Positions 29,237-38,673 are shown, counted from the first letter of the stretch. The stretch: DNA of 64,000 nt from Fodinibacter sp038258215 (GCA_038258215.1 JBBSQC010000013.1:20599-84598), one strand, 5' to 3'. Numbers and translations are program-made. Notes: generated by a model from the sequence alone, not told the origin.

Positions 29237-32233
29237 GTGAGCCCGCGTGCCCCGGAGTCGCTGCCGGCCGCGGTCGCGCGGATGGGCTTCTCGAACCCCC
29301 GACGGGCTCAAGCCCTGCTCGACGACCCGGCCATCGCCGACATCGCGGGGAGCGTCGACCGGATCGACGAGGGGGGGATCAGCGAAGGGCTCGCCGGCAT
29401 CCCCGACCCCGACGGAGCGCTGCTGGGGCTGGTGCGGTTCATGGAGGCCGTCAAACGCGACCAGGACCTGGTGCAGCCGGTGACCCGCGCCCTGCTGGCC
29501 CCGGGACCGGCGCGCGACCGGATGCTCGCCGTCTTCGGCTCCTCGGCGGCGCTCGCCGACCACCTCGTCGTCAACCCGCACCACTGGACCGCCGTGGTCG
29601 AGGCCGCTCCGCTGACGGCCGCGCAACGGGTGGAGCGGCTCGTCGCGGCGGTCACCGATCCGGGGGAGGCGCCCGCGATCGACGTGCTCCGCACGGCCTA
29701 CCGGGAGCAGCTGCTCGGGATCGCGGCCATCGACCTCACCGCGCCCGACCCGGTGGAGACCCTCCCGGAGACGGCGGCCGCGCTGGCCGACCTGGCCGAG
29801 GCGGCGCTCGAGGCGGCCCTGGTCATCGCACGGGCGGAGGTCGGGCCGGATGCCGACCGCACCCGTCTGGCGGTGATCGCGATGGGCAAGACGGGCGGGC
29901 GCGAGCTCAACTACATCTCCGACGTCGACGTCATCTTCGTCGCGGAGCCGGCCGAGGACGTGCCCGAGGAGGAGTCGACGGCGGTGGCCATCGACCTCGC
30001 GACTCGGCTGATGCGGATCTGCAGCGCGTCCACCGCCACCGGGGCCCTCTGGCAGGTCGACCCTGCCCTGCGGCCCGAGGGCCGCAACGGACCGCTGGTG
30101 CGCACCGTGGCGAGCCACCAGGCCTACTACGAGCGGTGGGCCAAGACGTGGGAGTTCCAGGCCCTGCTCAAGGCCCGGCCGGTCGCGGGGGACCGGGAGG
30201 TCGGCCAGACCTACTGCGAGGCCGTCCAGCCGATGGTCTGGCAGGCGTCCTCGCGGGACAACTTCGTGGACGACGTGCAGGCCATGCGTCGACGCGTGGA
30301 GCAGCACATCCCCGCCGGGGAGGCCGACCGGCAGATCAAGCTCGGCCCGGGTGGCCTGCGTGACGTGGAGTTCTCGGTCCAGCTGCTCCAGCTCGTGCAC
30401 GGGCGCGCCGACGAGTCACTTCGCACGGCGACGACCCTCGAGGGCCTGGCCGCCCTCTCGGCCGGGGGGTACGTCGGCCGCGACGACGCGGCCACCCTCG
30501 CTGCGGCCTACCGGCTGCTGCGCACGCTCGAGCACCGCATCCAGCTGTTCCGGCTCCGGCGCACCCACCTGATGCCGACGGCCGACTCCGACCTGCGCAG
30601 GCTGGGCCGGGCGCTGGGTCACAAGTCCGAGCCGGCCGAGGCCGTCGTGAAGCAGTGGCGCACGCAGCAGCGTGAGGTGCGCCGGCTGCACGAGCGGATC
30701 TTCTACCACCCGCTGCTCTCCGCGGTGGCCAGGCTCTCCGACGCCGAGGTGCGCCTCACCCCCGAGGCTGCCCGGGAACGGTTGTCCGCCTTGGGGTTCC
30801 GTGACCCGCGGGGTGCGCTGAAACACCTGGCAGCCCTGACCGACGGGGTGAGCCGCCGAGCCTCCATCCAGCGGCAGCTGCTTCCCGTGATGCTGGGGTG
30901 GTTCGCCGACGAGGCCGACCCGGATGCCGGTCTGCTCGCCTTCCGCAGGATCAGTGACGAGCTGGGGTCGACCCACTGGTACCTCCGGCTCCTTCGCGAC
31001 GAGGGGTCAGCCGCCGAACGGCTGGCGCACACCCTCGCCCGGAGCCGGTTCGCGGCCAACCTCCTGGAGCAGGCGCCGGAGTGCGTGCAGTTCCTGGGCG
31101 ACTCCTCCGGCATGCGACCGCGACCGCGCGAGGACCTCGTGCGCCGGATGCGCTCGGCGGCGGGCCGCAAGGACGACCCCGAGACGGCGGTGCTCGCGGC
31201 CCGCACCATCCGCCGCTCCGAGCTCTTCCGCATCGCGGTGGCCGACCTGGCGGGCGAGCTGTCGCTCGACGCCCTGGGTGAGGCGATGACCGACCTCACC
31301 TCGGCGCTGCTGGAGGTCACCCTCGAGGTGTGCCTGCGCGAGGTCGAGACCCGCACCGGCGCCGCGCCCGTGACCCGGCTGCTGGTGGTCGGGATGGGTC
31401 GCCTCGGGGGTCGTGAGCAGGGCTTCGGCTCCGACGCCGACGTCGTCTTCGTGCACGACCCGGTGCCCGGGGTCGAGGAGGCCGCCGCACAGACCCAGGC
31501 CCTTGAGGTGGTCAAGGAGCTGATCCGCCTGCTCGGTCGCCCGGGCCCCGACCCCAACCTGGAGATCGACGCCTCGCTGCGACCGGAGGGCAAGAGCGGG
31601 CCGCTGGTGCGCTCCCTGGGGTCCTACCGCTCGTACTACGAGCGGTGGTCCCTGGTGTGGGAAGCCCAGGCCCTGCTGCGCGCCTCGCCCGTCGCGGGCG
31701 ACGTCGACCTCGGCGAGCGCTTCCTCGCCCTCATCGAGCCGATCCGGTGGCCGGACGGCGGGCTCAGCGGCGCCCAGGTCCGCGAGATCCGCACCCTCAA
31801 GGCCCGGATGGAGTCCGAGCGGCTGCCACGAGGGGCCGACCGCAAGACGCACTTCAAGCTCGGTCACGGAGGGTTGTCCGACGTGGAGTGGGCGGTGCAG
31901 CTGCTCCAGCTCGAACACGCCCACGAGCACCCCGCCCTGCGGACCACCTCAACGATGGCCGCGCTCGCGGGCGCCGAGGAGGCCGGGCTGGTCCGCCGGG
32001 AGACGGCATCCGACCTGGCTGCGGCCTGGCGGCTGGCGTCGACGATGCGCAACGCCGGCGTGCTGTTCCGTGCGAAGAGCGTGGACGCCGTGCCCACTGA
32101 CGGGCGCGACGCCGACGGCATCGCCCGGATCCTCGGGCTGCCCTCGGGGTCCGGGCAGGAGCTGGGCGAGCGCTACCGTCGGGTGGCTCGCCGGGCTCGT
32201 GCCGCGCACGAGGCCACCTTCTACGACGAGTGA
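29237..32233 (+). CDS. glnE: Bifunctional glutamine synthetase adenylyltransferase/deadenylase
   Basis: GlnE adds and removes AMP on glutamine synthetase in response to nitrogen status. The 998-residue protein contains two nucleotidyltransferase domains. The first (AMGKTGGRELNYISDVDVIF, about 216-235) is the adenylyl-removing half. The second (GMGRLGGREQGFGSDADVVF, about 717-736) is the adenylylating half. Each is followed by a GlnD_UR_UTase-like helical part ending in LGHGGLSDVEWAVQLLQLEH-type segments. GTG 29237 has GAGGAGG 7 nt upstream, overlapping the glnA2 stop. Length is normal for actinobacteria. Confidence 0.95.
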   Translation: MSPRAPESLPAAVARMGFSNPRRAQALLDDPAIADIAGSVDRIDEGGISEGLAGIPDPDGALLGLVRFMEAVKRDQDLVQPVTRALLAPGPARDRMLAVFGSSAALADHLVVNPHHWTAVVEAAPLTAAQRVERLVAAVTDPGEAPAIDVLRTAYREQLLGIAAIDLTAPDPVETLPETAAALADLAEAALEAALVIARAEVGPDADRTRLAVIAMGKTGGRELNYISDVDVIFVAEPAEDVPEEESTAVAIDLATRLMRICSASTATGALWQVDPALRPEGRNGPLVRTVASHQAYYERWAKTWEFQALLKARPVAGDREVGQTYCEAVQPMVWQASSRDNFVDDVQAMRRRVEQHIPAGEADRQIKLGPGGLRDVEFSVQLLQLVHGRADESLRTATTLEGLAALSAGGYVGRDDAATLAAAYRLLRTLEHRIQLFRLRRTHLMPTADSDLRRLGRALGHKSEPAEAVVKQWRTQQREVRRLHERIFYHPLLSAVARLSDAEVRLTPEAARERLSALGFRDPRGALKHLAALTDGVSRRASIQRQLLPVMLGWFADEADPDAGLLAFRRISDELGSTHWYLRLLRDEGSAAERLAHTLARSRFAANLLEQAPECVQFLGDSSGMRPRPREDLVRRMRSAAGRKDDPETAVLAARTIRRSELFRIAVADLAGELSLDALGEAMTDLTSALLEVTLEVCLREVETRTGAAPVTRLLVVGMGRLGGREQGFGSDADVVFVHDPVPGVEEAAAQTQALEVVKELIRLLGRPGPDPNLEIDASLRPEGKSGPLVRSLGSYRSYYERWSLVWEAQALLRASPVAGDVDLGERFLALIEPIRWPDGGLSGAQVREIRTLKARMESERLPRGADRKTHFKLGHGGLSDVEWAVQLLQLEHAHEHPALRTTSTMAALAGAEEAGLVRRETASDLAAAWRLASTMRNAGVLFRAKSVDAVPTDGRDADGIARILGLPSGSGQELGERYRRVARRARAAHEATFYDE

Positions 32234-32277
32234 CCGCCTCGGTGTGGGCGGCATTCGGGCGGGGCCAGCCGGAAACC

Positions 32278-32283
32278 TAGACT
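32278..32283 (+). promoter_or_regulatory. -10 box of hisD, leaderless
   Basis: TAGACT ends 7 nt before ATG 32291. An identical TAGACT at identical spacing precedes hisC. Confidence 0.5.
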
Positions 32284-32290
32284 GGGCACC

Positions 32291-33667
32291 ATGTCCACCG
32301 GCACCGCTGCCAGCCCCCCGCCGAGCCCCGCGACCGGCGTGATTTCGCGGCTCGACCTGCGCGGACGTCGCCTGAGCGCGCGCGAGCTGCGTGCGGCGAT
32401 GCCCCGCGCGGAGTTCGACGTCGAGGCGGCCCTGGCCGTGGTGGCGCCCATCGTCGAGGACGTGCGCGAGCGGGGTGCCGTGGCGCTCTACGAGGCGGCG
32501 GCGCGGTTCGACGGCGTCACCCCCGAGGCCCTGCGTGTGCCCGACGGGGTCGTTGCGGCGGCCCTGGAGACCCTCGACCCTGCGGTCCGGGCCGCCCTGG
32601 AGGAGTCGATCCGCCGGGCCCGGCTCGTGCACGCCGACCAGCGCCGGGCCGATGCCACCACCACCGTCGCCGAGGGCGGCACGGTCACCGAGCGCTGGGT
32701 GCCGGTCGACCGGGTCGGGCTCTACGTCCCCGGCGGTCTGGCCGTCTACCCGAGCAGTGTCGTGATGAACGTCGTGCCGGCCCAGCTCGCCGAGGTCGGC
32801 AGCCTGGCCGTCGCCAGCCCCCCGCAGCGCGACCACGGTGGCTGGCCGCACCCCACGATCCTCGCCGCGTGCGCCCTGCTGGGCGTCGACGAGGTCTACG
32901 CCATGGGCGGCGCCCAGGCGGTCGCGGCGTTCGCCTTCGGGTTCGAGGACCACGGCGCGACCTGCGAGCCGGTCTCCCTGGTCACCGGCCCCGGCAACAT
33001 CTACGTCGCCGCGGCCAAGCGCCTCCTCAAGGGGGTCATCGGCATCGACTCCGAGGCCGGGCCCACCGAGATCGCGGTGCTCGCCGACGACAGTGCGGAT
33101 GCCGAGCACGTCGCCTCAGACCTGGTGTCCCAGGCCGAGCACGACCCGCTCGCGGCGGCGGTGCTCGTGACCGACAGCCCGGACCTCGCGGAGGCGGTCG
33201 AACAGGCACTGACGCGCCGGGTCGCCGCGACCAAGCACACCGAGCGGGTCGCCGCGGCGATGCGCGGCCGGCAGTCGGCGCTCGTCCTCGTGGACGACAT
33301 CGAGATGGGGCTCGACGTCGTCAACGCCTACGCCGCCGAGCACCTCGAGATCCAGACGCTGGATGCCGCGGCCGTCGCCGCCCGGGTGCGCAACGCGGGC
33401 GCGATCTTCGTGGGCCCGTGGGCCCCGGTCAGCCTCGGCGACTACTGCGCGGGCTCCAACCACGTGCTGCCCACCGGTGGGTGCGCCTGCCACAGCAGCG
33501 GCCTGTCGGTGCAGTCCTTCCTGCGCGGCATCCACGTCGTCACCTACTCGCAGGACGCGCTGCGCGAGGTCGGGGCCCACGTCGTCACCCTGGCCCGGGC
33601 CGAGGACCTCCCAGCCCACGGCGAGGCCGTGCTGGCTCGCGTGCCCGAGGTCGAGCCCGGAGCCTGA
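32291..33667 (+). CDS. hisD: Histidinol dehydrogenase
   Basis: HisD oxidises L-histidinol to L-histidine in two NAD-dependent steps. The 458-residue zinc enzyme shows VGLYVPGGLAVYPSSVVMN, YAMGGAQAVAAFAFG, SLVTGPGNIYVAAAKR, GIDSEAGPTEI (with the catalytic and zinc residues in DLVSQAEHDP that follows), YAAEHLEI and DYCAGSNHVLPTGG. The N-terminal 16 residues are a Pro/Ala-rich extension. Downstream, the expected hisC neighbour is displaced by a broken HNH element. Confidence 0.96.
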   Translation: MSTGTAASPPPSPATGVISRLDLRGRRLSARELRAAMPRAEFDVEAALAVVAPIVEDVRERGAVALYEAAARFDGVTPEALRVPDGVVAAALETLDPAVRAALEESIRRARLVHADQRRADATTTVAEGGTVTERWVPVDRVGLYVPGGLAVYPSSVVMNVVPAQLAEVGSLAVASPPQRDHGGWPHPTILAACALLGVDEVYAMGGAQAVAAFAFGFEDHGATCEPVSLVTGPGNIYVAAAKRLLKGVIGIDSEAGPTEIAVLADDSADAEHVASDLVSQAEHDPLAAAVLVTDSPDLAEAVEQALTRRVAATKHTERVAAAMRGRQSALVLVDDIEMGLDVVNAYAAEHLEIQTLDAAAVAARVRNAGAIFVGPWAPVSLGDYCAGSNHVLPTGGCACHSSGLSVQSFLRGIHVVTYSQDALREVGAHVVTLARAEDLPAHGEAVLARVPEVEPGA

Positions 33668-33845
33668 CTCTCCGTGAGCCAGCACGCTCGCCCATGAGCA
33701 ACATCCCGTTCCGTGGCACCCGGCGCAGCAGCGCGACCCGACCCATGTCGTCGTGAACGGCCCGTAGTGCTCGGGTGAGCGGGTGTCATCAGCCACTTGA
33801 GTACCATTGCGCTGCAGGCGAACACGACGGGCTTGCGCCTAGTTT

Positions 33846-33861
33846 TCGAATACGTGTTCGA
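33846..33861 (+). promoter_or_regulatory. LexA-type SOS box overlapping promoter of HNH element
   Basis: TCGAATACGTGTTCGA differs at one base from the actinobacterial SOS consensus TCGAAC-N4-GTTCGA. It ends one base before the -10 box at 33863, so a bound LexA would block transcription. Confidence 0.75.
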
Positions 33862-33862
33862 G

Positions 33863-33868
33863 TAGAAT
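33863..33868 (+). promoter_or_regulatory. -10 box of HNH element, leaderless
   Basis: TAGAAT ends 6 nt before ATG 33875. Confidence 0.5.
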
Positions 33869-33874
33869 CGAGGC

Positions 33875-35514
33875 ATGTCCAGCACTTCCACCACCGACCT
33901 GCGAGCCGTGACGGTCGCGGCCCGGTCGGCGGCGGTGCAGGACGAGGTGGCGGCGATCGGGGCGGAGGTCTCAGCCTGCGGGTCGACCTTGGGTGTCGAG
34001 GAGCTGTTCGAGCTGACCGAAGCCGCGCAGGGCGTGGCCAACGCCGCCGACGGTGTCGTGCTGATCGCCTCCGCGCACGCGGCGTCGCACGAAACGAGGT
34101 TGACCGAGCGGGGCCCGGTGCAGGTCCACCACGGGGGGGGGTCATCGATGCGATGGCGCCCAGTGAGGTGGCTCTGGCCACGGGGACCACCGTCGGGGTC
34201 GCGGGGCACCGGGTGCAGCTGGGTGCGGAGCTGGCCGACCGGTTCCCGAGACTGCTCGCAGGGGTGGTGGCCGGGATGGTGCACGCGAGCACGGCGCGCA
34301 AGGTCGTGGCCGCGTGCGAAGGGCTGGATGCCCGGGCGTGCGCGCTGGTGGAGGGTGTGCTGGTGGACCGGCTCCCCGACCTGGACCCCGCACGGGTCAC
34401 CGCCGTCGCGCGGCGGGTCGCGCACCGGGTCGCCCCGGAGCAGGCCGCGGCGTAGGTGGGGAAGAACCGGCGCTCGCGCACCGTGGAGGTCTCCCCAGGC
34501 CTGGACGGCACCACCACGTGGTGGGCGCTGCTGCCGACCGCGGACTCCGCGGTCGCGTGGTCGGCGGTGACCACCCTTGCCGCCGACTACCAGCAGGTGG
34601 ACCAGTCGCTGTCCATCGACCAGGCCCGCGCCGATGCGATGGTCGACCTGATCCTGCACCGGGTCACCGTCACCGCGGAGGTCACCCTCGGCATCCCCGT
34701 CGTCACCACCGGCACCGAAGAAGCGGCCGGCCCCGGTGCCGGGGCGAGCGGACCGGTGGACTGGCTCCACCAGGATGCGCCGCACCCCGAGGTGTCGACC
34801 GACCACGCCAGCGGTGAGCCCCGTGACGGCGGGCCGGTCCTGGACGTCGCCGACGTCGAGTGGGTGACCGACCACGACACGGGCGAGGTCGTCATGGTGG
34901 CGGACATGATCCCCGCCTCCCGCGCCCTGGTGGGCGTCGTGGCGGTCCCCCCGGAACGGGTGGGTGACGGGGCCGTCGTCCTGGCCCCGTCCAATACCGG
35001 GGTCGCGATCTCCGGGTGCGCCATCCCCGGCATCGGCTGGGTCGAGGCGGACACCGTCGCGGGGATCTGCTCCACCTTCCCGCTCACCATCGGGCGGGCC
35101 CTCCTCGAGAAGACCACCGGCACCCTGCTGGAGACCACCACCGCGGCCTACACGCCGGGCCGGGCGATCCGACGGCACGTCCAGACCAGGGACGGGACCT
35201 GCCGGACGTGGGGCTGCACCCACCCCGTGTACCGGTGCGATCTCGACCACACGAAGCCTTGGCCGGTCGGGGCCACGGCCTCGAACAACCTGGCCGGGTT
35301 GTGCCGGCGCCACCACCAGATGAAGCAGCGCGCGCGATGGCGCTACACCATGGACCGCGACGGCACCATCACCTGGGTCTCACCCACCGGCGCCAAGCGG
35401 GTCACCCACCCCGACCACACTCCCTGGCCCCCACCCCACACCGAGCCGGAGCCCGATCCGAGGACGGCCGGCACACCGGCAGCGGAGTGTTACCCGACCG
35501 CCCCACCCTTCTGA
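33875..35514 (+). pseudogene. DUF222 / HNH endonuclease (13E12-repeat family), broken by frameshift and stop
   Basis: The intact form would be about 545 residues: an N-terminal DUF222 helical domain and a C-terminal HNH nuclease (CRTWGCTHPVYRCDLDHTKPW ending in NLAGLCRRHHQMKQR). The first frame runs from ATG 33875 to HVHHGG-like sequence at a run of nine Gs (34133-34141). Coding similarity (VIDAMAPSEVALATG) then continues in the next frame. Ten Gs would restore the family pattern HHGxGxxDAM. A second lesion is a TAG at 34453-34455 between PEQAAA and VGKNRRSRTVEV; from GTG 34456 the HNH half is open to 35514. Members of this family are multicopy and often SOS-regulated in mycobacteria. Confidence 0.85.
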
Positions 35515-35589
35515 CCGTCAGGGCATCGCGGCGGGCTTCGAGATCTGCGCCTGCGGAAGGGCACCTTCGAGCGCGACCCCCGGGCCTTC

Positions 35590-35595
35590 TAGACT
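35590..35595 (+). promoter_or_regulatory. -10 box of hisC operon, leaderless
   Basis: TAGACT ends 7 nt before ATG 35603, the same box and spacing as hisD, so hisC-onward has its own promoter despite the inserted element. Confidence 0.5.
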
Positions 35596-35602
35596 TCCCG
35601 GC

Positions 35603-36748
35603 ATGGACCCCCGCGAGACCGTCGAGGCGATGCTGCGCCCCGACCTGCTGGGGCGAAGTGCCTACGGCGCACCGCAGCTCGACGTGCCGGTCGCGCTCAA
35701 CACCAACGAGAGCTCGTATGCAGTGCCGCCGGTCGTCGTCGACGCCGTCACCGCCGCGGTGGCCGCGGTCACCCCCGGGCTGAACCGCTACCCGGACCGC
35801 GAGTTCACCGCGCTCCGGAACGCGCTCGCGGCCTACCTCTCCCGGTCGGGCACGCAGGTGGGGGCCGAGTCGGTCTGGGCCGGCAACGGCTCCAACGAGG
35901 TGCTCCTCCACCTGCTCCAGGCCTTCGGCGGGCCGGGACGCACGGCCCTCGGGTTCACCCCGGCATACTCCATGCACCCGATCATCACCACGACGACCGG
36001 CACGAGGTGGGTCGACGGCCTGCGGGGGGTGCCGGGCGGCGGCGCGTTCGACCTGGACGTGGAGTCCGCGGTGGCCCAGGTGCGGGTGCAGCGCCCGGAC
36101 GTCGTCTTCCTGTGCTCGCCGAACAACCCGACGGGCACGGCGCTGGACCTCGACGTCGTGCTCGCCGTGCACGACGCCGCCGAGGGCGCGCTCGTGGTGG
36201 TCGACGAGGCCTATGCCGAGTTCGCCCGGCCCGGCACGGCCAGCGCCCTCACCCTGCTGGCCGGGCGACCCCGGCTCGTCGTCACCCGCACGATGAGCAA
36301 GGCTTTCGCCATGGCCGGTGCCCGCCTCGGCTACCTCTCTGCGGACCCCGCGGTCGTGGACGCCCTGCGCCTGGTGCGGATGCCCTACCACCTGTCGACG
36401 CAGAGCCAGGCCGTCGCGGGTGCAGCCCTGGCGCACGCCGACCTCATGCTGGAGAGCGTCGCGGCGATCAAGGAACAGCGGGACCGGATCGTGCGGGAGG
36501 TCGCCGCCATGGGGCTGGACCCGGTGCCCAGCGACGCCAACTTCGTGCTCTTCGGTGGGCTCGCCGACGCGAACGCCACGTGGTCGGCGCTCCTCGACAC
36601 GGGAGTCCTCGTCCGTGACGTCGGCATCGCCCACTATCTTCGTGTCACGGCCGGGACTCCGCACGAGGTCACCCGGTTCCTCGAGGCACTCGCCGCGCTC
36701 GTGCCCACCCACCGCCGCACCGACGACCACTCAGGAGACGCACCGTGA
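35603..36748 (+). CDS. hisC: Histidinol-phosphate aminotransferase
   Basis: HisC converts imidazole acetol phosphate to histidinol phosphate with glutamate as donor. The 381-residue class I/II aminotransferase has LNTNESSYAVPP, LNRYPDREFTALRNALA, AGNGSNEVLLHLLQAF, CSPNNPTGTALD, VVDEAYAEF and RTMSKAFAMAGARLGYL with Lys233 as PLP lysine, then FVLFGG near the end. It starts the hisC-hisB-hyp-hisH-priA-sseB run and overlaps hisB by 4 nt. Confidence 0.96.
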   Translation: MDPRETVEAMLRPDLLGRSAYGAPQLDVPVALNTNESSYAVPPVVVDAVTAAVAAVTPGLNRYPDREFTALRNALAAYLSRSGTQVGAESVWAGNGSNEVLLHLLQAFGGPGRTALGFTPAYSMHPIITTTTGTRWVDGLRGVPGGGAFDLDVESAVAQVRVQRPDVVFLCSPNNPTGTALDLDVVLAVHDAAEGALVVVDEAYAEFARPGTASALTLLAGRPRLVVTRTMSKAFAMAGARLGYLSADPAVVDALRLVRMPYHLSTQSQAVAGAALAHADLMLESVAAIKEQRDRIVREVAAMGLDPVPSDANFVLFGGLADANATWSALLDTGVLVRDVGIAHYLRVTAGTPHEVTRFLEALAALVPTHRRTDDHSGDAP

Positions 36749-37356
36749 GCAGCCTCGACGCCCGCACCGCCACGGTGCGCCGGTCCACGTCCGAGAGCAC
36801 CGTCGAGGTGAGCGTGGACCTCGACGGCACCGGGGCCGGGCAGGTCAGCACCGGCGTGCCCTTCTACGACCACATGCTGCTGTCCCTCGCGAAGCACTCT
36901 CTCATCGACCTCACGGTCCAGGCGTCCGGCGACACCCACGTCGACGCGCACCACACGGTCGAGGACGTCGCCATCGTGCTCGGCCAGGCGGTCCGCGAGG
37001 CGCTGGGCGACAAGACCGGCATCTCGCGCTTCGGCGACGCCACCGTGCCGCTCGACGAGGCGCTCGTGCAGGCGGTCGTCGACGTCGCGGGGCGCCCCTA
37101 CTGCGTGCACGAGGGCGAGCCCGAGGGGCAGCAGTACGTCGTGATCGGTGGGCACTACGTCGGCTCCCTGACCCGCCACGTGCTCGAGTCGTTCGCGTTC
37201 CACGCCCAGATCGCCCTCCACGTCCGCGTGCTGTCCGGGCGCGACCCGCACCACATCGTCGAGGCGCAGTTCAAGGCGCTCGCCCGCGCGCTGCGCGCCG
37301 CGGTGGCCCTCGACCCGCGTGTCGACGGCGTCCCGAGCGCCAAGGGCGCCCTCTAA
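36745..37356 (+). CDS. hisB: Imidazoleglycerol-phosphate dehydratase
   Basis: HisB removes water from imidazoleglycerol phosphate in histidine synthesis. The 203-residue Mn enzyme shows the two metal motifs DAHHTVEDVAI (about 70) and PHHIVEAQFKALARALR (about 169) and FYDHMLLSLAKHSLIDL. It is the monofunctional form without the phosphatase domain. GTG 36745 overlaps the hisC stop (GTGA), with CAGGAG upstream. Confidence 0.96.
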   Translation: MSSLDARTATVRRSTSESTVEVSVDLDGTGAGQVSTGVPFYDHMLLSLAKHSLIDLTVQASGDTHVDAHHTVEDVAIVLGQAVREALGDKTGISRFGDATVPLDEALVQAVVDVAGRPYCVHEGEPEGQQYVVIGGHYVGSLTRHVLESFAFHAQIALHVRVLSGRDPHHIVEAQFKALARALRAAVALDPRVDGVPSAKGAL

Positions 37357-37360
37357 GCCC

Positions 37361-38035
37361 GTGGCTCCCGACGGGAGGTCCACCTCAGGGCACGGGCTGG
37401 TGCTCGTGCGCCGGTCGCCCACGGCCGTCCAGCGGTGGTTGCGCAAGGGCATGGTGCCGACGACCGTGGCCCCGCTCGGCGCGTGGACCGGCATCACCCT
37501 GTCCCAGAAGCAGGCGCGCAGCGCCTCGCCCTACGACGTGGCCCTCGAGCTGCTGGCCGCCCGGCCGGTCCCGCGACGGGCCAGGCCCGCGATCGGCTTC
37601 TTCGAGCTCCAGGGGCGGGCCGCGTTCACGGTGCAGTCGGCCGGGCTGCGGTCGGCCCACCGCTGGCTGGTCTGGGAGCCGCGGCGAGGTGTGGTGCGGA
37701 CTCCTGACCTGCCCCGCCTGCGGCTCTCCCTGCTGCTGGACGCCGCCGGTGCGTCCGGGAGCGTGCGGGCCGAGTCGGTCGCGGAGGTGCTGGCGTCCGG
37801 CCAGGGGTCGCCGCTGGACCTCCTGGTGACGGTGCTGGGCGTGCTCGGCCTGCCGGGCAAGGACCTCCTCCTGCGGCGCGACTGCACGGGCGCGACGGAT
37901 GTCGAGCCCACGCAACGCGCCGTCATCGCCTTCGACCGGTTGATGGCCGACGAGGCCGCCCACCTCGTGGACATGGCCGTGGACGAGCCGCGCCGCCCGC
38001 GAGGGGCCGAGCGCGACCGGGGGCCGTTGACGTGA
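37361..38035 (+). CDS. Conserved hypothetical protein inside the his operon
   Basis: I cannot assign this 224-residue protein. It begins near GTG 37361 (4 nt after hisB) with HGLVLVRRSPTAVQRWLRKG and contains AIGFFELQGRAAFTVQSA, HRWLVWEPRRG and LLVTVLGVLGLPGKDLLLR. It is basic, without signal peptide, membrane helix or recognisable motif. The stop overlaps the hisH start (GTGA), so its synthesis is tied to HisB and HisH. It could be a regulator, a chaperone or an unrelated passenger. No catalytic residues stand out. Confidence 0.75.
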   Translation: MAPDGRSTSGHGLVLVRRSPTAVQRWLRKGMVPTTVAPLGAWTGITLSQKQARSASPYDVALELLAARPVPRRARPAIGFFELQGRAAFTVQSAGLRSAHRWLVWEPRRGVVRTPDLPRLRLSLLLDAAGASGSVRAESVAEVLASGQGSPLDLLVTVLGVLGLPGKDLLLRRDCTGATDVEPTQRAVIAFDRLMADEAAHLVDMAVDEPRRPRGAERDRGPLT

Positions 38036-38673
38036 GCGCGGCGGTCGTCGTCCTCGACTACGGCAGCGGCAACATCCGCAGCGCCGTGCGCGCGCTGGAG
38101 CACGTGGGTGGCGACGTGCTGCTCACCGGAGACCCCGAGGCCGCCCTGGCCGCGGACGGCCTGTTCGTGCCGGGCGTCGGCAACTTCCACGCCTGCATGG
38201 CCGGGCTCGCTGCTGCGCGTGGGCCCCTGATCATCGGGCGGCGCCTCGCCGGAGGTCGCCCCGTGCTCGGGGTGTGCGTCGGGATGCAGGTGATGTTCGA
38301 GGGGTCCACCGAGCCCAGCGCCACACCGGTGCCGGGGGTGGGGGAGTGGCCGGGCACCGTCTCGAGGCTCACCGCGCCGGTCGTGCCCCACATGGGCTGG
38401 TCGGGCGTGGAGGTGCCCGGTGGCAGCACGCTCTTCGCGGGGGTGGAGTCCGAGCGCTTCTACTTCGTGCACTCCTACGCCGCCCACACGTGGGAGGTGC
38501 CCCCGCCCGGCGTCACGTTCGCGGCGGTCGAACCCCGCGTCACCTGGGCCGTGCACGGCGAACGGTTCGTCGCGGCCGTGGAGAACGGCCCGCTCGCCGC
38601 CACCCAGTTCCACCCCGAGAAGTCCGGTGATGCGGGCCTGGCGCTGTTGGAGAACTGGGTCCGTAGTCTGTGA
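38032..38673 (+). CDS. hisH: Imidazole glycerol phosphate synthase, glutaminase subunit
   Basis: HisH hydrolyses glutamine and channels ammonia to HisF. The 213-residue class I amidotransferase has VLDYGSGNIRSAVRAL at the start, the nucleophile in GVCVGMQ (Cys82), VPHMGWSGVE, YFVHSYA and the His-Glu pair in QFHPEKSG. HisF, its partner, is not in the window. GTG 38032 overlaps the preceding hypothetical gene by 4 nt. Confidence 0.95.
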   Translation: MSAAVVVLDYGSGNIRSAVRALEHVGGDVLLTGDPEAALAADGLFVPGVGNFHACMAGLAAARGPLIIGRRLAGGRPVLGVCVGMQVMFEGSTEPSATPVPGVGEWPGTVSRLTAPVVPHMGWSGVEVPGGSTLFAGVESERFYFVHSYAAHTWEVPPPGVTFAAVEPRVTWAVHGERFVAAVENGPLAATQFHPEKSGDAGLALLENWVRSL

